From NCBI GenBank assembly GCA_902728285.1, contig CACVBU010000017.1:987869-1051868 (forward strand): a stretch of DNA of 64,000 nucleotides. The letters run 5' to 3'. Each line of letters starts with the position of its first letter. Within the stretch, counting starts at the first letter, position 1. Shown piece by piece: positions 12,318 through 24,100 of the stretch. The notes beneath the pieces were generated by a model. That model was not told the origin of the DNA, did not search any database, and saw nothing but the letters and a program-made list of their open reading frames with translations. The translations under genes and the position numbers were made by a program. Source of the stretch: Clytia hemisphaerica (lineage: Eukaryota; Cnidaria; Hydrozoa; Leptothecata; Clytiidae).

Positions 12318-12350
12318 CCCGACATGTTTCGGACTCGGTCCGTTCTCAAG
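12318..12350 (-). ncRNA. hammerhead-ribozyme-like motif in the Penelope 3' region (degenerate)
   Basis: On the minus strand a stem CGGAC-CGA-GTCCG is followed directly by AAAC, so GAAAC follows a GGAC/GTCC stem. This is the stem II plus GAAA arrangement of hammerhead ribozymes, which Penelope-like elements are known to carry. The other core strand reads CTTGAGA where CUGANGA is expected, so cleavage activity is doubtful. Confidence 0.35.
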
Positions 12351-12514
12351 GGAATGATATTTCTATAGAAAAAAAAAGCGTTTTTATACAAAATTATTTG
12401 ACGTCAAATTGGACAAATACGTCATTTTAAGCGATTTCGGCTTGAAAATGGGTTGGTGTAGATGGGGCCATCTGATAAGTTGAATTTGATCGAAAATGAA
12501 CGTGTAAATCAGAC

Positions 12515-13573
12515 TTAGGCGCTCGGTTGGAGAAGATTGAGTTCTTGGTTCAACCCATGAGGTGCGAGGGTTCTCAGTTCTTTGATCCAGAAGTTTTCTC
12601 TCTGTAGTATTATCCTTTTCATTCTTTCTATATCTGTCTCGTTGATCTGTTCGATGATGGTGAACTTTGCGTCTCTGTTGAAATCGTGGTTGGTTTGCTG
12701 GAAATGTTTACACGCTGGGATTGTCTCTTGTCGTGGTCTGTATGCATTACTTCTATGGTTATTGAGTCTTTGATTGAATTGGGTCTCGCTTTTTCCAATA
12801 TATTGGATGTGACATTTGTTGCATTCCAGGAGGTAGATGATGCGAGTGCTTTTGCAGTTAACGTTGTGGAAGATCTGGTACGTCCTTTTGGTTTGTTGAT
12901 TGGTGAAGGTTGAGGTTGACATTATTTGTTTACAGCAAAGGTTTCCTGTCCTTGTTAAGCAAGGCTGGCACTTTCCTTTCAGTTTTTGTTGTTTTCTTGA
13001 GACTTTGTTGTTGGATATTGATGTTTGTCCAAGTAGATCTTTCAAGTTTTTGTTGCGTCTATACGCAATGACTGGTGTTTGTTGGAAGGTATCTTGAAAC
13101 CGTTCGTTGATGTTTAGGATATCCCAGTGCTTTTCCAGTAAGGTACGGATAGGTGGTAAGTTTTTGTTGAAGGTAGTGATGAAGGCGATTTGTTGTTTAT
13201 TCTTGGTGTTGTTGTATTTTAGGAGATCTTCCCGGTTCTTAATCTTAACTTTGTCGAACTGTTTATTGAGGTTTTCAGCTTTGTATCCTCTTCTGATGAA
13301 TGCATCTTTCATTTGGAGGAGGGATTGGTTGTATTCTTCGGGGTTGGAGCAAATCTTTTTTATCCTTAGTGCTTGACCGTATGGGATGTTGTTTTTTAGG
13401 TTGTTTGGGTGGTATGAGGTATTATGGAGGTATGATGACCGATCTGTTGGTTTTTTGAAGATCTTGTAATCTAGTCGATTGTTCTTTATGGTTATCGTTG
13501 TGTCCAGGAAGTTGATCTCGCTATGAGAGTATTCCGTCGTGAATTTAATTGCCACCGTCATGTTGATGTCCAA
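12515..13573 (-). CDS. Penelope-like RT C-terminus plus GIY-YIG endonuclease
   Basis: Open frame of 352 residues. The N-terminal part (IKFTTEYSHSEINFLDTTI, YKIFKKPTDRSSYLH) matches the thumb region of Penelope reverse transcriptases. The catalytic RT motifs lie upstream and are lost. A linker with paired cysteines follows, then the GIY-YIG endonuclease (IYLLECNKCHIQYIGKSE, QRLNNHR) and a terminal THGLN-like segment (APHGLNQELNLL). In the family this protein copies the RNA at a nick made by the GIY-YIG domain. The frame is open, but the element cannot move without the missing 5' part. Confidence 0.85.
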   Translation of the reverse strand: MDINMTVAIKFTTEYSHSEINFLDTTITIKNNRLDYKIFKKPTDRSSYLHNTSYHPNNLKNNIPYGQALRIKKICSNPEEYNQSLLQMKDAFIRRGYKAENLNKQFDKVKIKNREDLLKYNNTKNKQQIAFITTFNKNLPPIRTLLEKHWDILNINERFQDTFQQTPVIAYRRNKNLKDLLGQTSISNNKVSRKQQKLKGKCQPCLTRTGNLCCKQIMSTSTFTNQQTKRTYQIFHNVNCKSTRIIYLLECNKCHIQYIGKSETQFNQRLNNHRSNAYRPRQETIPACKHFQQTNHDFNRDAKFTIIEQINETDIERMKRIILQRENFWIKELRTLAPHGLNQELNLLQPSA

Positions 13574-13579
13574 CTGCAG

Positions 13580-14396
13580 CGGACTTGGATTAAGTTACAA
13601 CTACTACGACGAAATGGCACAAACTTATTGCGCAAGTCGATTATCGCAACCTGGCTTTGTGTTTGCTATCCGAAGAGATTGCCAAGGAACAGCACCCACC
13701 TGCAACACCATGTGTCAGCAAGCAAAAGCAGCTGCACTCAAGACTATCAGATACCAACGAAGAAAGTATGATTACCTATTTAATTCTTTTCAATTACCTC
13801 CTTAGACAAAGCTACTGCTTTTAACCAGAAAATCGACCAAAAGAACAGTCTATTCATTTTGGAGCAATAAGTAAACTTTAACTCTGAACAAGGTCTGACC
13901 ACGCTATCTTTTATAAAACACTAGGTAGAACCATAATCAATAGAACAGATAATAACAAAGACATTCAATTGACATTGATTTAACTTCTTTATCCTCTTCA
14001 CAGCAATAGAAGAAAAATAATGTGCCATATGCTAAAAGTAGACTGCAGTTAACTAACGAACATTTTGTGAGACTAAGACAAATTGCTGGGATTTAAATGG
14101 TCTACTTTTTGTAAAGATGGCGCATCATTTGCTTCGCCTGCTGTGGCTTAAAAAGATAGAGAAAGTTGTCCTGTGGATACTTTATGCGTTGTAAAAAATT
14201 GTGTATTTATTGCAGCTTTGGATGTTTTGATGCTATCTATATACGTAAAGAACACCCCCAACTCGCCATCGACACAAGCGCACGTCAACCAGACGCAGGG
14301 AAAATAAGTCAAATGACATATGGCTATGGTAAAGGCGGATGTAGTTGGACACCAAACCATTGTGGACCCAACTTCTGCTGTTGCGCAGCAACATAA
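13580..14396 (+). CDS. cysteine-rich protein, last two exons
   Basis: Exon 13580-13768 (YYDEMAQTYCASRLSQ, CQGTAPTCNTMCQQAKAAA) has an AG before it and a GT at 13769. Exon 14214-14396 (GCFDAIYIRKEHPQL, GGCSWTPNHCGPNFCCC) ends with TAA. The dense, regularly placed cysteines suggest a disulphide-rich secreted domain. The GC-x-W-x-P-N-H-C-G-P-N-x-C-C-C ending resembles small secreted proteins common in cnidarians (recollection of family appearance, not a search). No signal peptide or start exon is seen, because the Penelope-like fragment occupies the upstream side. The function is unknown. The exact 5' edge of the first exon is uncertain. Confidence 0.6.
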
Positions 14397-14399
14397 TGT

Positions 14400-15148
14400 A
14401 ATGATCATTGTTAAACTGTTGTTATTTTGCTAAATTTTATCATTATTTTTAGTATATGACAGATGATTAAATCCTTTCTTATTTTTAATTTTAAAAAAAG
14501 TAAATTTTAAAGACTTTATAAAGAACTCTCTTTAAAAGAATAAGAAGATGAAAACAAAAATACCTAAACGTTATGGGTACCCCATGAAAAAAAAGTTTTA
14601 CTTTTGCTAAACTTTTCTTACATAGAAAGAGGAAAAGTCTTAAAATTGGTAATATACAAAACCTGTCTAGGGTTTTCTGTGGCTTCATAAAATCATTTTC
14701 GCTTATCAAAAAAAGAAATATTGCGATAGACAGGCGGCCGAGGTAGTGAATTGTGTTACTTCGTAGAGCACCCCTTAGATCAGGGCAAATTTTTGATATT
14801 GTGCTTAATAGGGTGTAGAATTGACAAAAGAATTGCCCTTCGAATCTCCTGCATTTTTCGAGTGAACCGATTTTTAGTTAGTCGATAGAACTTATCAAGG
14901 GTCCCCCCCCCCTTTACTAACGGTTTTTTCGAGGTCTGAAAAACAAATATCTGATGTTACCAACAGATTCATGTCTGATGTCTGACAACAGCGTTTCAGT
15001 AAGTTTTCAGTGTTTTTTTGTAAGAATAATCTGATGTTACCAACGGATTCATGGCTGATGTCTGACAACAGCGTTCCAGTAAGTTTTCAGTGTTTTTTTT
15101 GTAAGAATAAACACAGAGGGAAATGTAAATACTGAGAAGGCCACTTAC
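14400..15148. other. spacer where further NUP96 exons would be expected
   Basis: This lies between the cysteine-rich gene and the last recognised NUP96 exon. It contains a short C-run near 14904, the two-copy repeat at 14951-15108 and AT-rich filler. No continuation of NUP96 is readable on the minus strand. Confidence 0.45.
14951..15108. repeat. two-copy direct tandem repeat, about 80-bp unit
   Basis: Two adjacent copies, starting near 14951 and 15031, share CTGATGTTACCAAC, CTGATGTCTGACAACAGCGT and CAGTAAGTTTTCAGTG with few mismatches. It lies just downstream of the last recognised NUP96 exon. Confidence 0.8.
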
Positions 15149-18100
15149 TTTAAAAGAACTTTGGTATTCGGTGAAAGCATCTAAAACTGTTGATGTGGAC
15201 GAACAATAATACCTAAAAACAAAAAAGTAAATAATCAAGGAAAATGTGAGGAGACTGGGTTGGAGTTTACCAGGTAGGGTTCACGATGTCACATGTCTGA
15301 AATCGTTGTTTTGTTGCTACAATACAAAGTAAATTCAACCAAGGTTGATAATTTTATTCTGCTGAACCTTACACTCAATAATGATTTTTAGATCGATGGT
15401 TAAGATTAACTAGAATACTCTCCCAAACAGAAGTATACGCTTTTTTTTATACAGGAATATCTTCTATAAAGAATATCAGGGTGAAAATTGGCCAAATTGC
15501 AAGAATACCCTCAGAATACCCTCCAAGGTGTATTTCACAGAATTTGATAAGAATACAGTCATTTTGTATTTGGTTAACAGAAAAAACTGCTTCCTCTGTT
15601 AGAGATAAATTGAAGCTTTGAGCAAGAAACGTAATTTTAACCCAAATATTCACTCAAAAGTCCAAAACTCTCAAATTTATGATTTCTCATGTTTGTAAAA
15701 AAGTCTAAGTTTAAAAAAGTAAGAATACGTTAAGAATATTTCACTCTCAATTTTGGCACTTTTTTAAGCACTGTCGAACGTGCTAACCGCACTGGGCTCA
15801 ACTTCAGTGTTTTTAAATCATTCGAAGGCCCGATTGTAAAATTGTAACCAATTTCAACTAAAAACTCATGACCACGCCCTTAAAATAGAAATTTTAAAAG
15901 AATGAAAAACCACCCACAGGGATTCGCCCAAGGGTCAAGTGTGCCAAATTTCAGCCAAATCTGACCATTTTTGAAGTCTCCAGCCTGCCCCAAAGTTTTA
16001 GCCTCGTTTTGGCGAAAACTCGTGACCACGCCCTTAAATTTGAAAAAAAGGAAAAACCGCCCCCAGGGATTCGCCCAAGTATCAAGTGTGCCAAATTTTG
16101 GCCAAATCTGACCATTTTTGAAGTCTCCAGCCTGCCCCAAAGTTTTCGGGCAGACATACATACATACACACATACATTGTCAGATTCTAGCTCAACTGAA
16201 GTTGAGAATACTTGACCTTCATCCAAAGTACACTATTCTTATAGAAAAAAGCGTGTACAGAATCTTTACACCTTAAGACCATGCAAAGTCTTCGCTAAGC
16301 ATTTTTCAAAGTTATAGATGGAGACTTACCATAAATGCATTGCGAGACTTCGTTTCCAGTCCATATCTTGACACAAATTAATCGTGTTTTTATTGGACTT
16401 CCAAACCATCATGCCAGATAGTAGAACGTATAATTTCAATCGATCTTTATTCATAAAACTATCCACCTGTTTTTGATGAAGGCAGGAATAAAAATTGAAT
16501 TATTATACTTAATCACTTTCCCTACAAAGGTACCGAAACTTACGAAAGCTTGTATTTATTTTGTGGAACTATTTATTAGCTAAAGACTTGAGGGATATAA
16601 TAATATTGAATATATTGGTTGGAGCTTGTCGAGAGATGAGCAGCTTTTGCCATTTTGTCCAAACCTGATGATGTGAGGATTTTCCATCGGATCAAAGGAA
16701 ACTTTATTATGATTAAAATCTTACGTTGTTCTCATCCCACTGTGCGAGTTGGCTTCGCAAGTGATGTTTCAGGTGATGATCACCGCCTGCTTGCGCCAAC
16801 AAAAAACCCAATCGATACTCCTTATTTTCGCGCGCTACCTGACACGCTTTTGTGATTTGACGTCCTGATAGTAAGCTGAAGATGGCTGATAAATGGCCAT
16901 CGTCCTAAAAAAGGAGAAGCATCTTATTAATAGCATCAAATTAAGAATATGAAACAATTAGTTCTAAAAAGAGACCATTATATCTGAGTACGGAAACATG
17001 ATATATATACGAGGCACGAGTTCACTTTTTGGTGAAGAAGAATAGAAAATATTTACCTGTAATTGTGTTTGTATTTCATTTTCGATTTGATCAGCAGTAA
17101 CGTTAGACAGCCACTTAGATAATGCCTCACGGCGCGCTGAGTGGATTTCGTATAAGTTATTGTCGCTTTCTACAAGAAAAGGAGGGGGGAATCAAGATTC
17201 AATGAAATATTCAATGAAAGTAAGCTATTCTTAGGCCGACCCTAAAAAAAATTTTGTTTCCAGTCCACTGTTCCAATTTTCTTGAAGGTGACTTTTTGTA
17301 TACAATACGTGAATATTTTAACGTTTTAACGTTTTAACGTTGGTTTACTTTGTGTTTTTTCTTTCATAAAAAGGACCAAAAATTTTTTCCCGTCTTCCTG
17401 CATGACTTTTGTTATCGTCGCCAAATTTTTTTATGGTTGGTCTCTAGACGAAATGCTAACCTGTCTCTTGTTTGCCCCATAATGCAGCAGCCAGTTGCCA
17501 TGCGTCTGAATGAACTTTGAAATTCCCGACATCACTGTCATCTGTAAAAATAAAATCCCATTTTGAGGAAGTGACTAAATGTCCTTTCGACAAATGTTTC
17601 TCATGACTACACCTCCCCAGTGATAATGTAAAATATATTTCGAAGTTCTGAATCAAAGGTCATTTCAAATAAGATCAGATCATAAAATAAAAATCTGGAT
17701 AATCAAGTATAGTGAACCCCCAGAATACTGGTCGAATTTACATATGCTCTCATTTTTTGCGTTTTGCAAGTGAATTTAAAATCTTTGTTTTGAAGATATT
17801 TAAAGTATCTTAAAATTCCTTTCCAAAAGTAATAAATAATTCTTTTAAATATCCTTTTTTTTGTGGATTAAATTGACGAATTTGACCGATATTGCTGGTC
17901 GATGTTTTTGCAATTTCTAAAAATCTACTTTAGATAGCTCATAATAGATTTTTTTTGGTTATCAGTTTGGGTCAAAAATACGCAACTTCCTATACCTTAT
18001 ATTTAGGACTTACCTACAACGTAACCTACTGTAATCATGCCCGATAGGAAAATCTCCAAAAAATATCGCTTTTTAAATTCCTCAAAACGGCAAAATTAAG

Positions 18101-21100
18101 GTGCAAACAACAAAGAAATTCAATAAAAATCCTTCTAAAACTTTTTTGTGACCTCTAATCAACGATTTACGTCAGACCTGGGGGTCCACCACTGTAGTTA
18201 GTTTTAATTGAAGGGAAAGATTTACCAGCGATCTGTTTGAAGGCGTCTGCAGTTTCAACGTAAGCATCCAAAGCTTCTACACCTGATTTGATGGTGACAC
18301 TATTCAATACATTTGAACCTTCTTTGTCATCAAAGTTGGTATACTTTAATGCAATATCCAAACATTCCTTGAAAAAGAGTAATAGTCATTTGATTGGTTT
18401 AAAAGCGGGCCTTTTTCAAAACACCAAGGGGTCGTTTTTCTTGACAATTTTCGAAAATTAGATTTGTCTTAAACGGTACGATTTTACACTTTAGAAGGTG
18501 AGTGAGAGCAAACTGAAGCTTAACCCATTAAAGCTCGACGTAGGGGGCTGAGATTATAGAAATGGCTACACCTTTGAGGATAATGATGATCTCAAATCGG
18601 AAGCCTCTAATGCAAACAACAATGTCCATCGAAATTAAGTTCGGAAGGATGAAATAACATACTTCAATAAATTGTTTCATCCCTTCTTTAGTTTTCAGCT
18701 CCACTCTCTCAACATGGACATTGATATCACAGAGACCAAAAGACGGTAAAGGTTGGTGAACAGATGATGAGAAAATGTGTGGGATTCAGTGCTTCTTTGC
18801 TTCCACTGAACTCAAACCAACTTGCTGGAAGGGTGTACGAACGTCCAGTCCGCAGACCAGCGCGTGTTGTATTCCCGACCGTGTGTTAAGCTGGCATCTG
18901 CAAGTAGGTGAGTTTTACCGAACATCAGGGATTGTTCGTAAGGGACCATATCAAAAGTTTTGCATTTGACGAAAACACTTTCTTTCACAAACTCAGGCTC
19001 GGTAGAGCGACTTCTTGCTCCATTCTGAAAAAGTGAAAACACAATTCTAGTAAAAAATCTATTCGAATAAATAATTTTCCTAAAAATCGATTACAATTAC
19101 TACAAAAATTACTAAGTAATATAATAAATAATATATAATCATAGCAATATTGCACAGCTATTCCAAAGTCTATTGAAGTTAGGATATGATAGATTAGGCA
19201 AGTGCAAAGAACAAGTCACATAAAACCAACTTTTGAAAATATGGACCATTATTACCTTGAGAGGGTCTAACAAGTCCACTTTTGAACAGATGACTTGTCT
19301 TGGCCATTTTGGTCGTTCTTTCAAAAGCGTTATTTTCACCATTCACCATGGGTTGAAAAAGTGAAGAGTTCAACTTGTTTTGTTCATTGTTATTATTGAC
19401 TTGTCTGGAAGTATCCAATTTGGGAAAAGCTGATGATTGTTTCCTTGCTGAATCCACATACGTGCTGCTAAATATTGACTTATTCGAAAAGAGCTGCTGA
19501 TTCTTGACAGCGGTTTTGGGGCTAGGTATATAGTCTTCCTCGTCGTCATACAAGACGGACGTTTTCATTCCTTGAACATTGAAGGGTTGAACACGCGCGA
19601 CGTGACCAAGTTGATGAGACATGGGGAAAAGCTCCTCTTCATAGTTTTCTTCTAAAAGAAGAATTTTCAAGTAAAGTGAGCTGAGCTGTGAATGAATTAG
19701 TCACAAGGCTTTTCTTATTATAAACTGCGTACTATCATTTAAAGAAGATCTAATGCGAGTGTTTGTTTTAAACGTGTTGAATTTTCAAGTCTCAAGAAAA
19801 AAAAACAATCAAGAAAAACATTATTCATTATCATATAATGTGACTTTAAGCCAACCATGGTTAAACTCGCTAACCATAGAATTCCGTAGTGTCTTGTTCA
19901 CCAGTGGGAAAACGATCATCAATGACGTCATCGTCCTCGTCAGCCATCTTTTCAACACTTTCACTTTCATTTTCTTCTTGACATTTATCTTCATCTTCAT
20001 CGTACATCTCTTCATCGTACTTTTGAAAAATATGTTTCTTCAACCGTTCCTTAATTGCATCCTGTAAGAGATAGAGAATTTAATGTTGAATTGAGATCAT
20101 ATTTTCAACACGCTACTTTCCTTTCAGTGTGGAATGCACCCGAGCCGTAAAAATACCTCCATAAAGAGTCATCAAAAAGATGTTGACTAGAATAGCATCA
20201 TTCTACTTAACAGCTTGATGACAGTTGTATGATGTTAACAGAGAAATCGTATAGTAGCTTATAAATATTAAGAAATCTGTACAGTATTTCGCTCAGAAAA
20301 AATAATTGTACGTAAAGAATATTCCATGGTCGATTATTAATAATTTCTGACCCTTTGAAAATCAATATCATCCATGAAAGATTGTTCTCTGGCTTGTGCT
20401 TTCATTTTCATCGTTGTTGGATCAACATCCTCCGAAATGAATTGCTCATGAATCCCATATTTGGTGAAATGATTGACCTAGAAAAAAAACATTCCGGTTT
20501 AATAAGAGTTGTCTTATCTTTAATGATTACTGACTAATTAAAAACATTCAGGTGGCTGCTCGAAAGAGTGGCGTCAATTACAGCGCCGAACTTTATTATA
20601 CATTTTGATGATCGACCTCTAATTTTACACCCCTTTAATACACACTGCCGCTCCTTTGAAAGTCACCTGAAAGCATTCTTTAGTTAGTAAGCATTAATAA
20701 ACATCAGACGTATATAAATCGTAAAAGATACTTCAAAACGAATAAATGAGGTTAAAAAGTACATACCTTAAACAACCAAGCACCTTCCTTAGGGCGGTAG
20801 TCAATAAAGACAGCTCCCATAGCTAAAGTTTTTTCTTCGATTTTCTCGATAAATCCAGAAGACTTCAATCGGTCAGGAGTCTGTACACAAAAAAGAAGTT
20901 AAACTTTCCAATGTTAATATTCATGTATATGTAAAAAACAATCCTATGAAATGTATTCCAAAAAGTGGATGTTTCGGTATTCTTAAAAAAGATTACATTG
21001 TAAGACAAATACCATAAGAAAATTGAAACAAAGATAAATAAAAGAATGCAAAATAGACAATCAAATAGAGAGTAGAAAAAGGACTAACCTTGACAGGTGT

Positions 21101-24100
21101 ATGTGTAGACTTGTCGTTCGGCCACACTTTAAACAGCGTGATTTCAGAAGGTTTATTCAGCTCTTCTCCGACTTCAGGTTTATTTGGATAATCGTCAGGA
21201 TAAACCTCTGCTTCTCTTCTTCGGAAGAAAACTATGTAAGAAATAGCAAGTTTATTGTCAGAGTAAGAAATCATTTTCTAAGCAAAACATGTATATAAAA
21301 AAGACCTCCTGGAATATTTAAGCATTACTGTTTTTACTACAGTTAAAGTCGTATTTGAAAGGTTGATATTTGAAGATCTGGCTATGGAAAAGAAAACTTC
21401 ATACCTATTTGATCCAGATTCAATCCATAAACATCAGTTTCACCTAAGAAAGTCACTTCACCATAACCTTCTCTGCCCACGGTAAAATCACGTGTCAAAC
21501 AAGTCCCGTCCCCAACTCGATCATTCAGTTCCTTAATCGGTGGCCTTGTATAATATTCTGGTCGGTTCAAAATAATTTTACATTTTGGAATCTCAAATAC
21601 TTCGTTTTCAGGTACCGGTATATCAGCACCAATAGTATCATTCATTGATTCAGACAATGGCGTCAATATATAGTCTTTGGTTTTCTTCATTATTGGGGTA
21701 ACCGTATTATCTTTTGAGTTCAGTTCAGAAATAGTACTTTCAAATACAGGACCCGTGTGCTTGACAGGGCTTTCCATAAAGTCGGTGCTTTCGTTATTTT
21801 TCGTCTTCACAACTTGCGGGGAAGGAGCTATCAGTTCACTGTCATCATCGACGAATGAACGGAATTTCAATTGACTTTCGTAGGCAGAATCCAGCTCCTG
21901 AAAATAAGAAGGTATAATTTAACGATAGCATCGAATTTTACAATAATTATGTACAACCTAAGAATATCAAATCCTAAGCTAAAAAGAATAGTCATAGTTA
22001 AGGCTCTTTTTATCTGAATCACATGTATAAAGTACCTAGTAATTTCTTACCTGATGTCCTTTATCCTTAATGACGAGTTTTTTCACACTTTGTCTTCGGT
22101 TAACAGGGTGCGGACTGAAATCACCATCTTCTTCCAAACCATCGAAAAGGCGAGACTGAAAAATTAACAAACACAAAACTATTTAAAATTGGATTTCAGA
22201 AAAACTCTGGGTCGTGGATTTTAACATTGTTTTATATGTTTTAAATAGAACTATTTTTACTTATATTGAAAACTTCTCCACAATATGATTCACCTTGCTC
22301 TGATATGGAATCATGGACATGATGTAATTTAAAGAAAAACCTGAAGAGTAAAATTAAGCTTAGAATCTCATGCCGTTAAAATGATTGTAAAAAATAAAGC
22401 ATTTTACCTTCCCAAGTGATGGTGATGAAATAGGTCTTGGTTTGATTCGCGCTGCAGGACGTGAAAGAACCTGAAAGTTAGGCAAGTGTGAGGTAATTGT
22501 ACAGTATTGTTCGAAAATTCATAAGAACAAAAGACAGTAGTTTTAGAGGTCATTATTCTAAATCATTAGCCAAACAGAGAGAGGGAATACCCAGAAGCTT
22601 TGGAAAGCGGGAAGCTATACGAAAGTTAATTTATGTATTTGATCTATCAAGTTGATCAACATTATAAAACTTACTTTATATTGTGAGGTATTGCTCATAT
22701 CTCTTTGTGGAACTATAGTGTTTGAAGCTTGAGTCTTTGTTTTGGTAGAGTTCTAGTAACGAAATAATAAGATGAGAAAATCAATACCTATACCTGTACT
22801 AAAATAGAATATTCAAGAAATGAATGGAAACAGAAAAGTGATATCATTATTTTTAAGCATTGAATTCAGGCAAAAGCCAAAGGCAAATTAAATTATGCAA
22901 TAAAATTCGTAAAAAAATGTATTTTTGCTGAAGCAATAGGGTTAAAATCGTAGCTAAAATCAAAGATTAAAAATCTTGTCAATCATCTCTAAACAAATAT
23001 TGAGGCAAAAGGAGAGCCAAGCTTACCGGTAGATTTCTGAATAATGGAGAGTCGCCAAAAGGTGTGTTTGCAATGGCCTTCAATTGTTGTTGAATCATTT
23101 GTTGTTGTTTCAATGCAGCCAGAGTTCCTTGATCTACACCTCCAAGGAGATTGTTAGTCCCTGTGTTTCCACCGAGAGATAGACCTAAAACAAAAACAGG
23201 TATTGATTGAGAAAAAATAATCAAGAAATCACCTTGTATTGTATGGATACCTACATCATTATTTAAGTCAAACATTGTGTGAAGGTCAAGATCAAAATAA
23301 CACCCTGATCCTTTCATGCAAGACAATATACAAGAAAAGCCTTCTCAGGACAAGTGTTCTGTACAGGTTGAAAATTAATAATTCACTTGTGTAATAATAA
23401 ATGAAAATCTCACCTCCACCTGCACCTCCAAACAATGAGGTTCCAGTTGTCCCCGTTGTACCCAGAGATTTTCCACCAAACAGACCACCTGAAGAAGTAC
23501 CTCCGAATAATCCACCTGAAGAGGATGTTGCACCAAAACCTCCGAAACCAGTTGATGTATTATTTGCACCAAATCCAGTTGTGCCTCCACTACCAAAACT
23601 GAAAGTCGATTTATTTGCATTGTTTCCAAATAAGCCGCCAGAGGATGAGGTGTTATTATTACCAAATGAGAATGTATTTGTCCCAGTACCAAATCCTGTT
23701 CCTGAGCTGGCACCAAAACCCCCAAACGTTGGCTTGCTAGCAGTTGATCCAAATAGACCTCCACTTTGCTGAAAAGAAAAAAAAGGGTATTAATTATTAT
23801 CAAAATGAAGTTGAGAATTACTAAATATTTTGAAATGAATTCACTGACATACATAAAGTGAGTGCAAGTATCAGTATGAGAAGGTACCTATATTATAAGG
23901 ACATCCCTATAAATAGGGACCTTTGCATAATAGATGAGGTTTTTTTCCGATCCAGTAGAAAAAAAGGTTGTTAAAGTTCAACTAAACTTAGATGTGCCCA
24001 AAAATTATAATTTGTAACAAGGTGATAATACAGTGGACAGCCCATTATACCGTTGTTTGACCAAAAGTAGAAGTACCACCAAAAAGACCACCAGATGATG

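Larger units (their letters stand above)
12250..13575 (-). mobile_element. Penelope-like element, 5'-truncated
   Basis: Penelope-like retroelement fragment holding the C-terminal part of the polyprotein and about 250 bp of 3' non-coding DNA. The 5' truncation point is near 13555-13585, just before a cysteine-rich gene exon on the other strand. The left border is not sharply defined. The non-coding part carries a hammerhead-like hairpin at 12318-12350. Confidence 0.8.
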
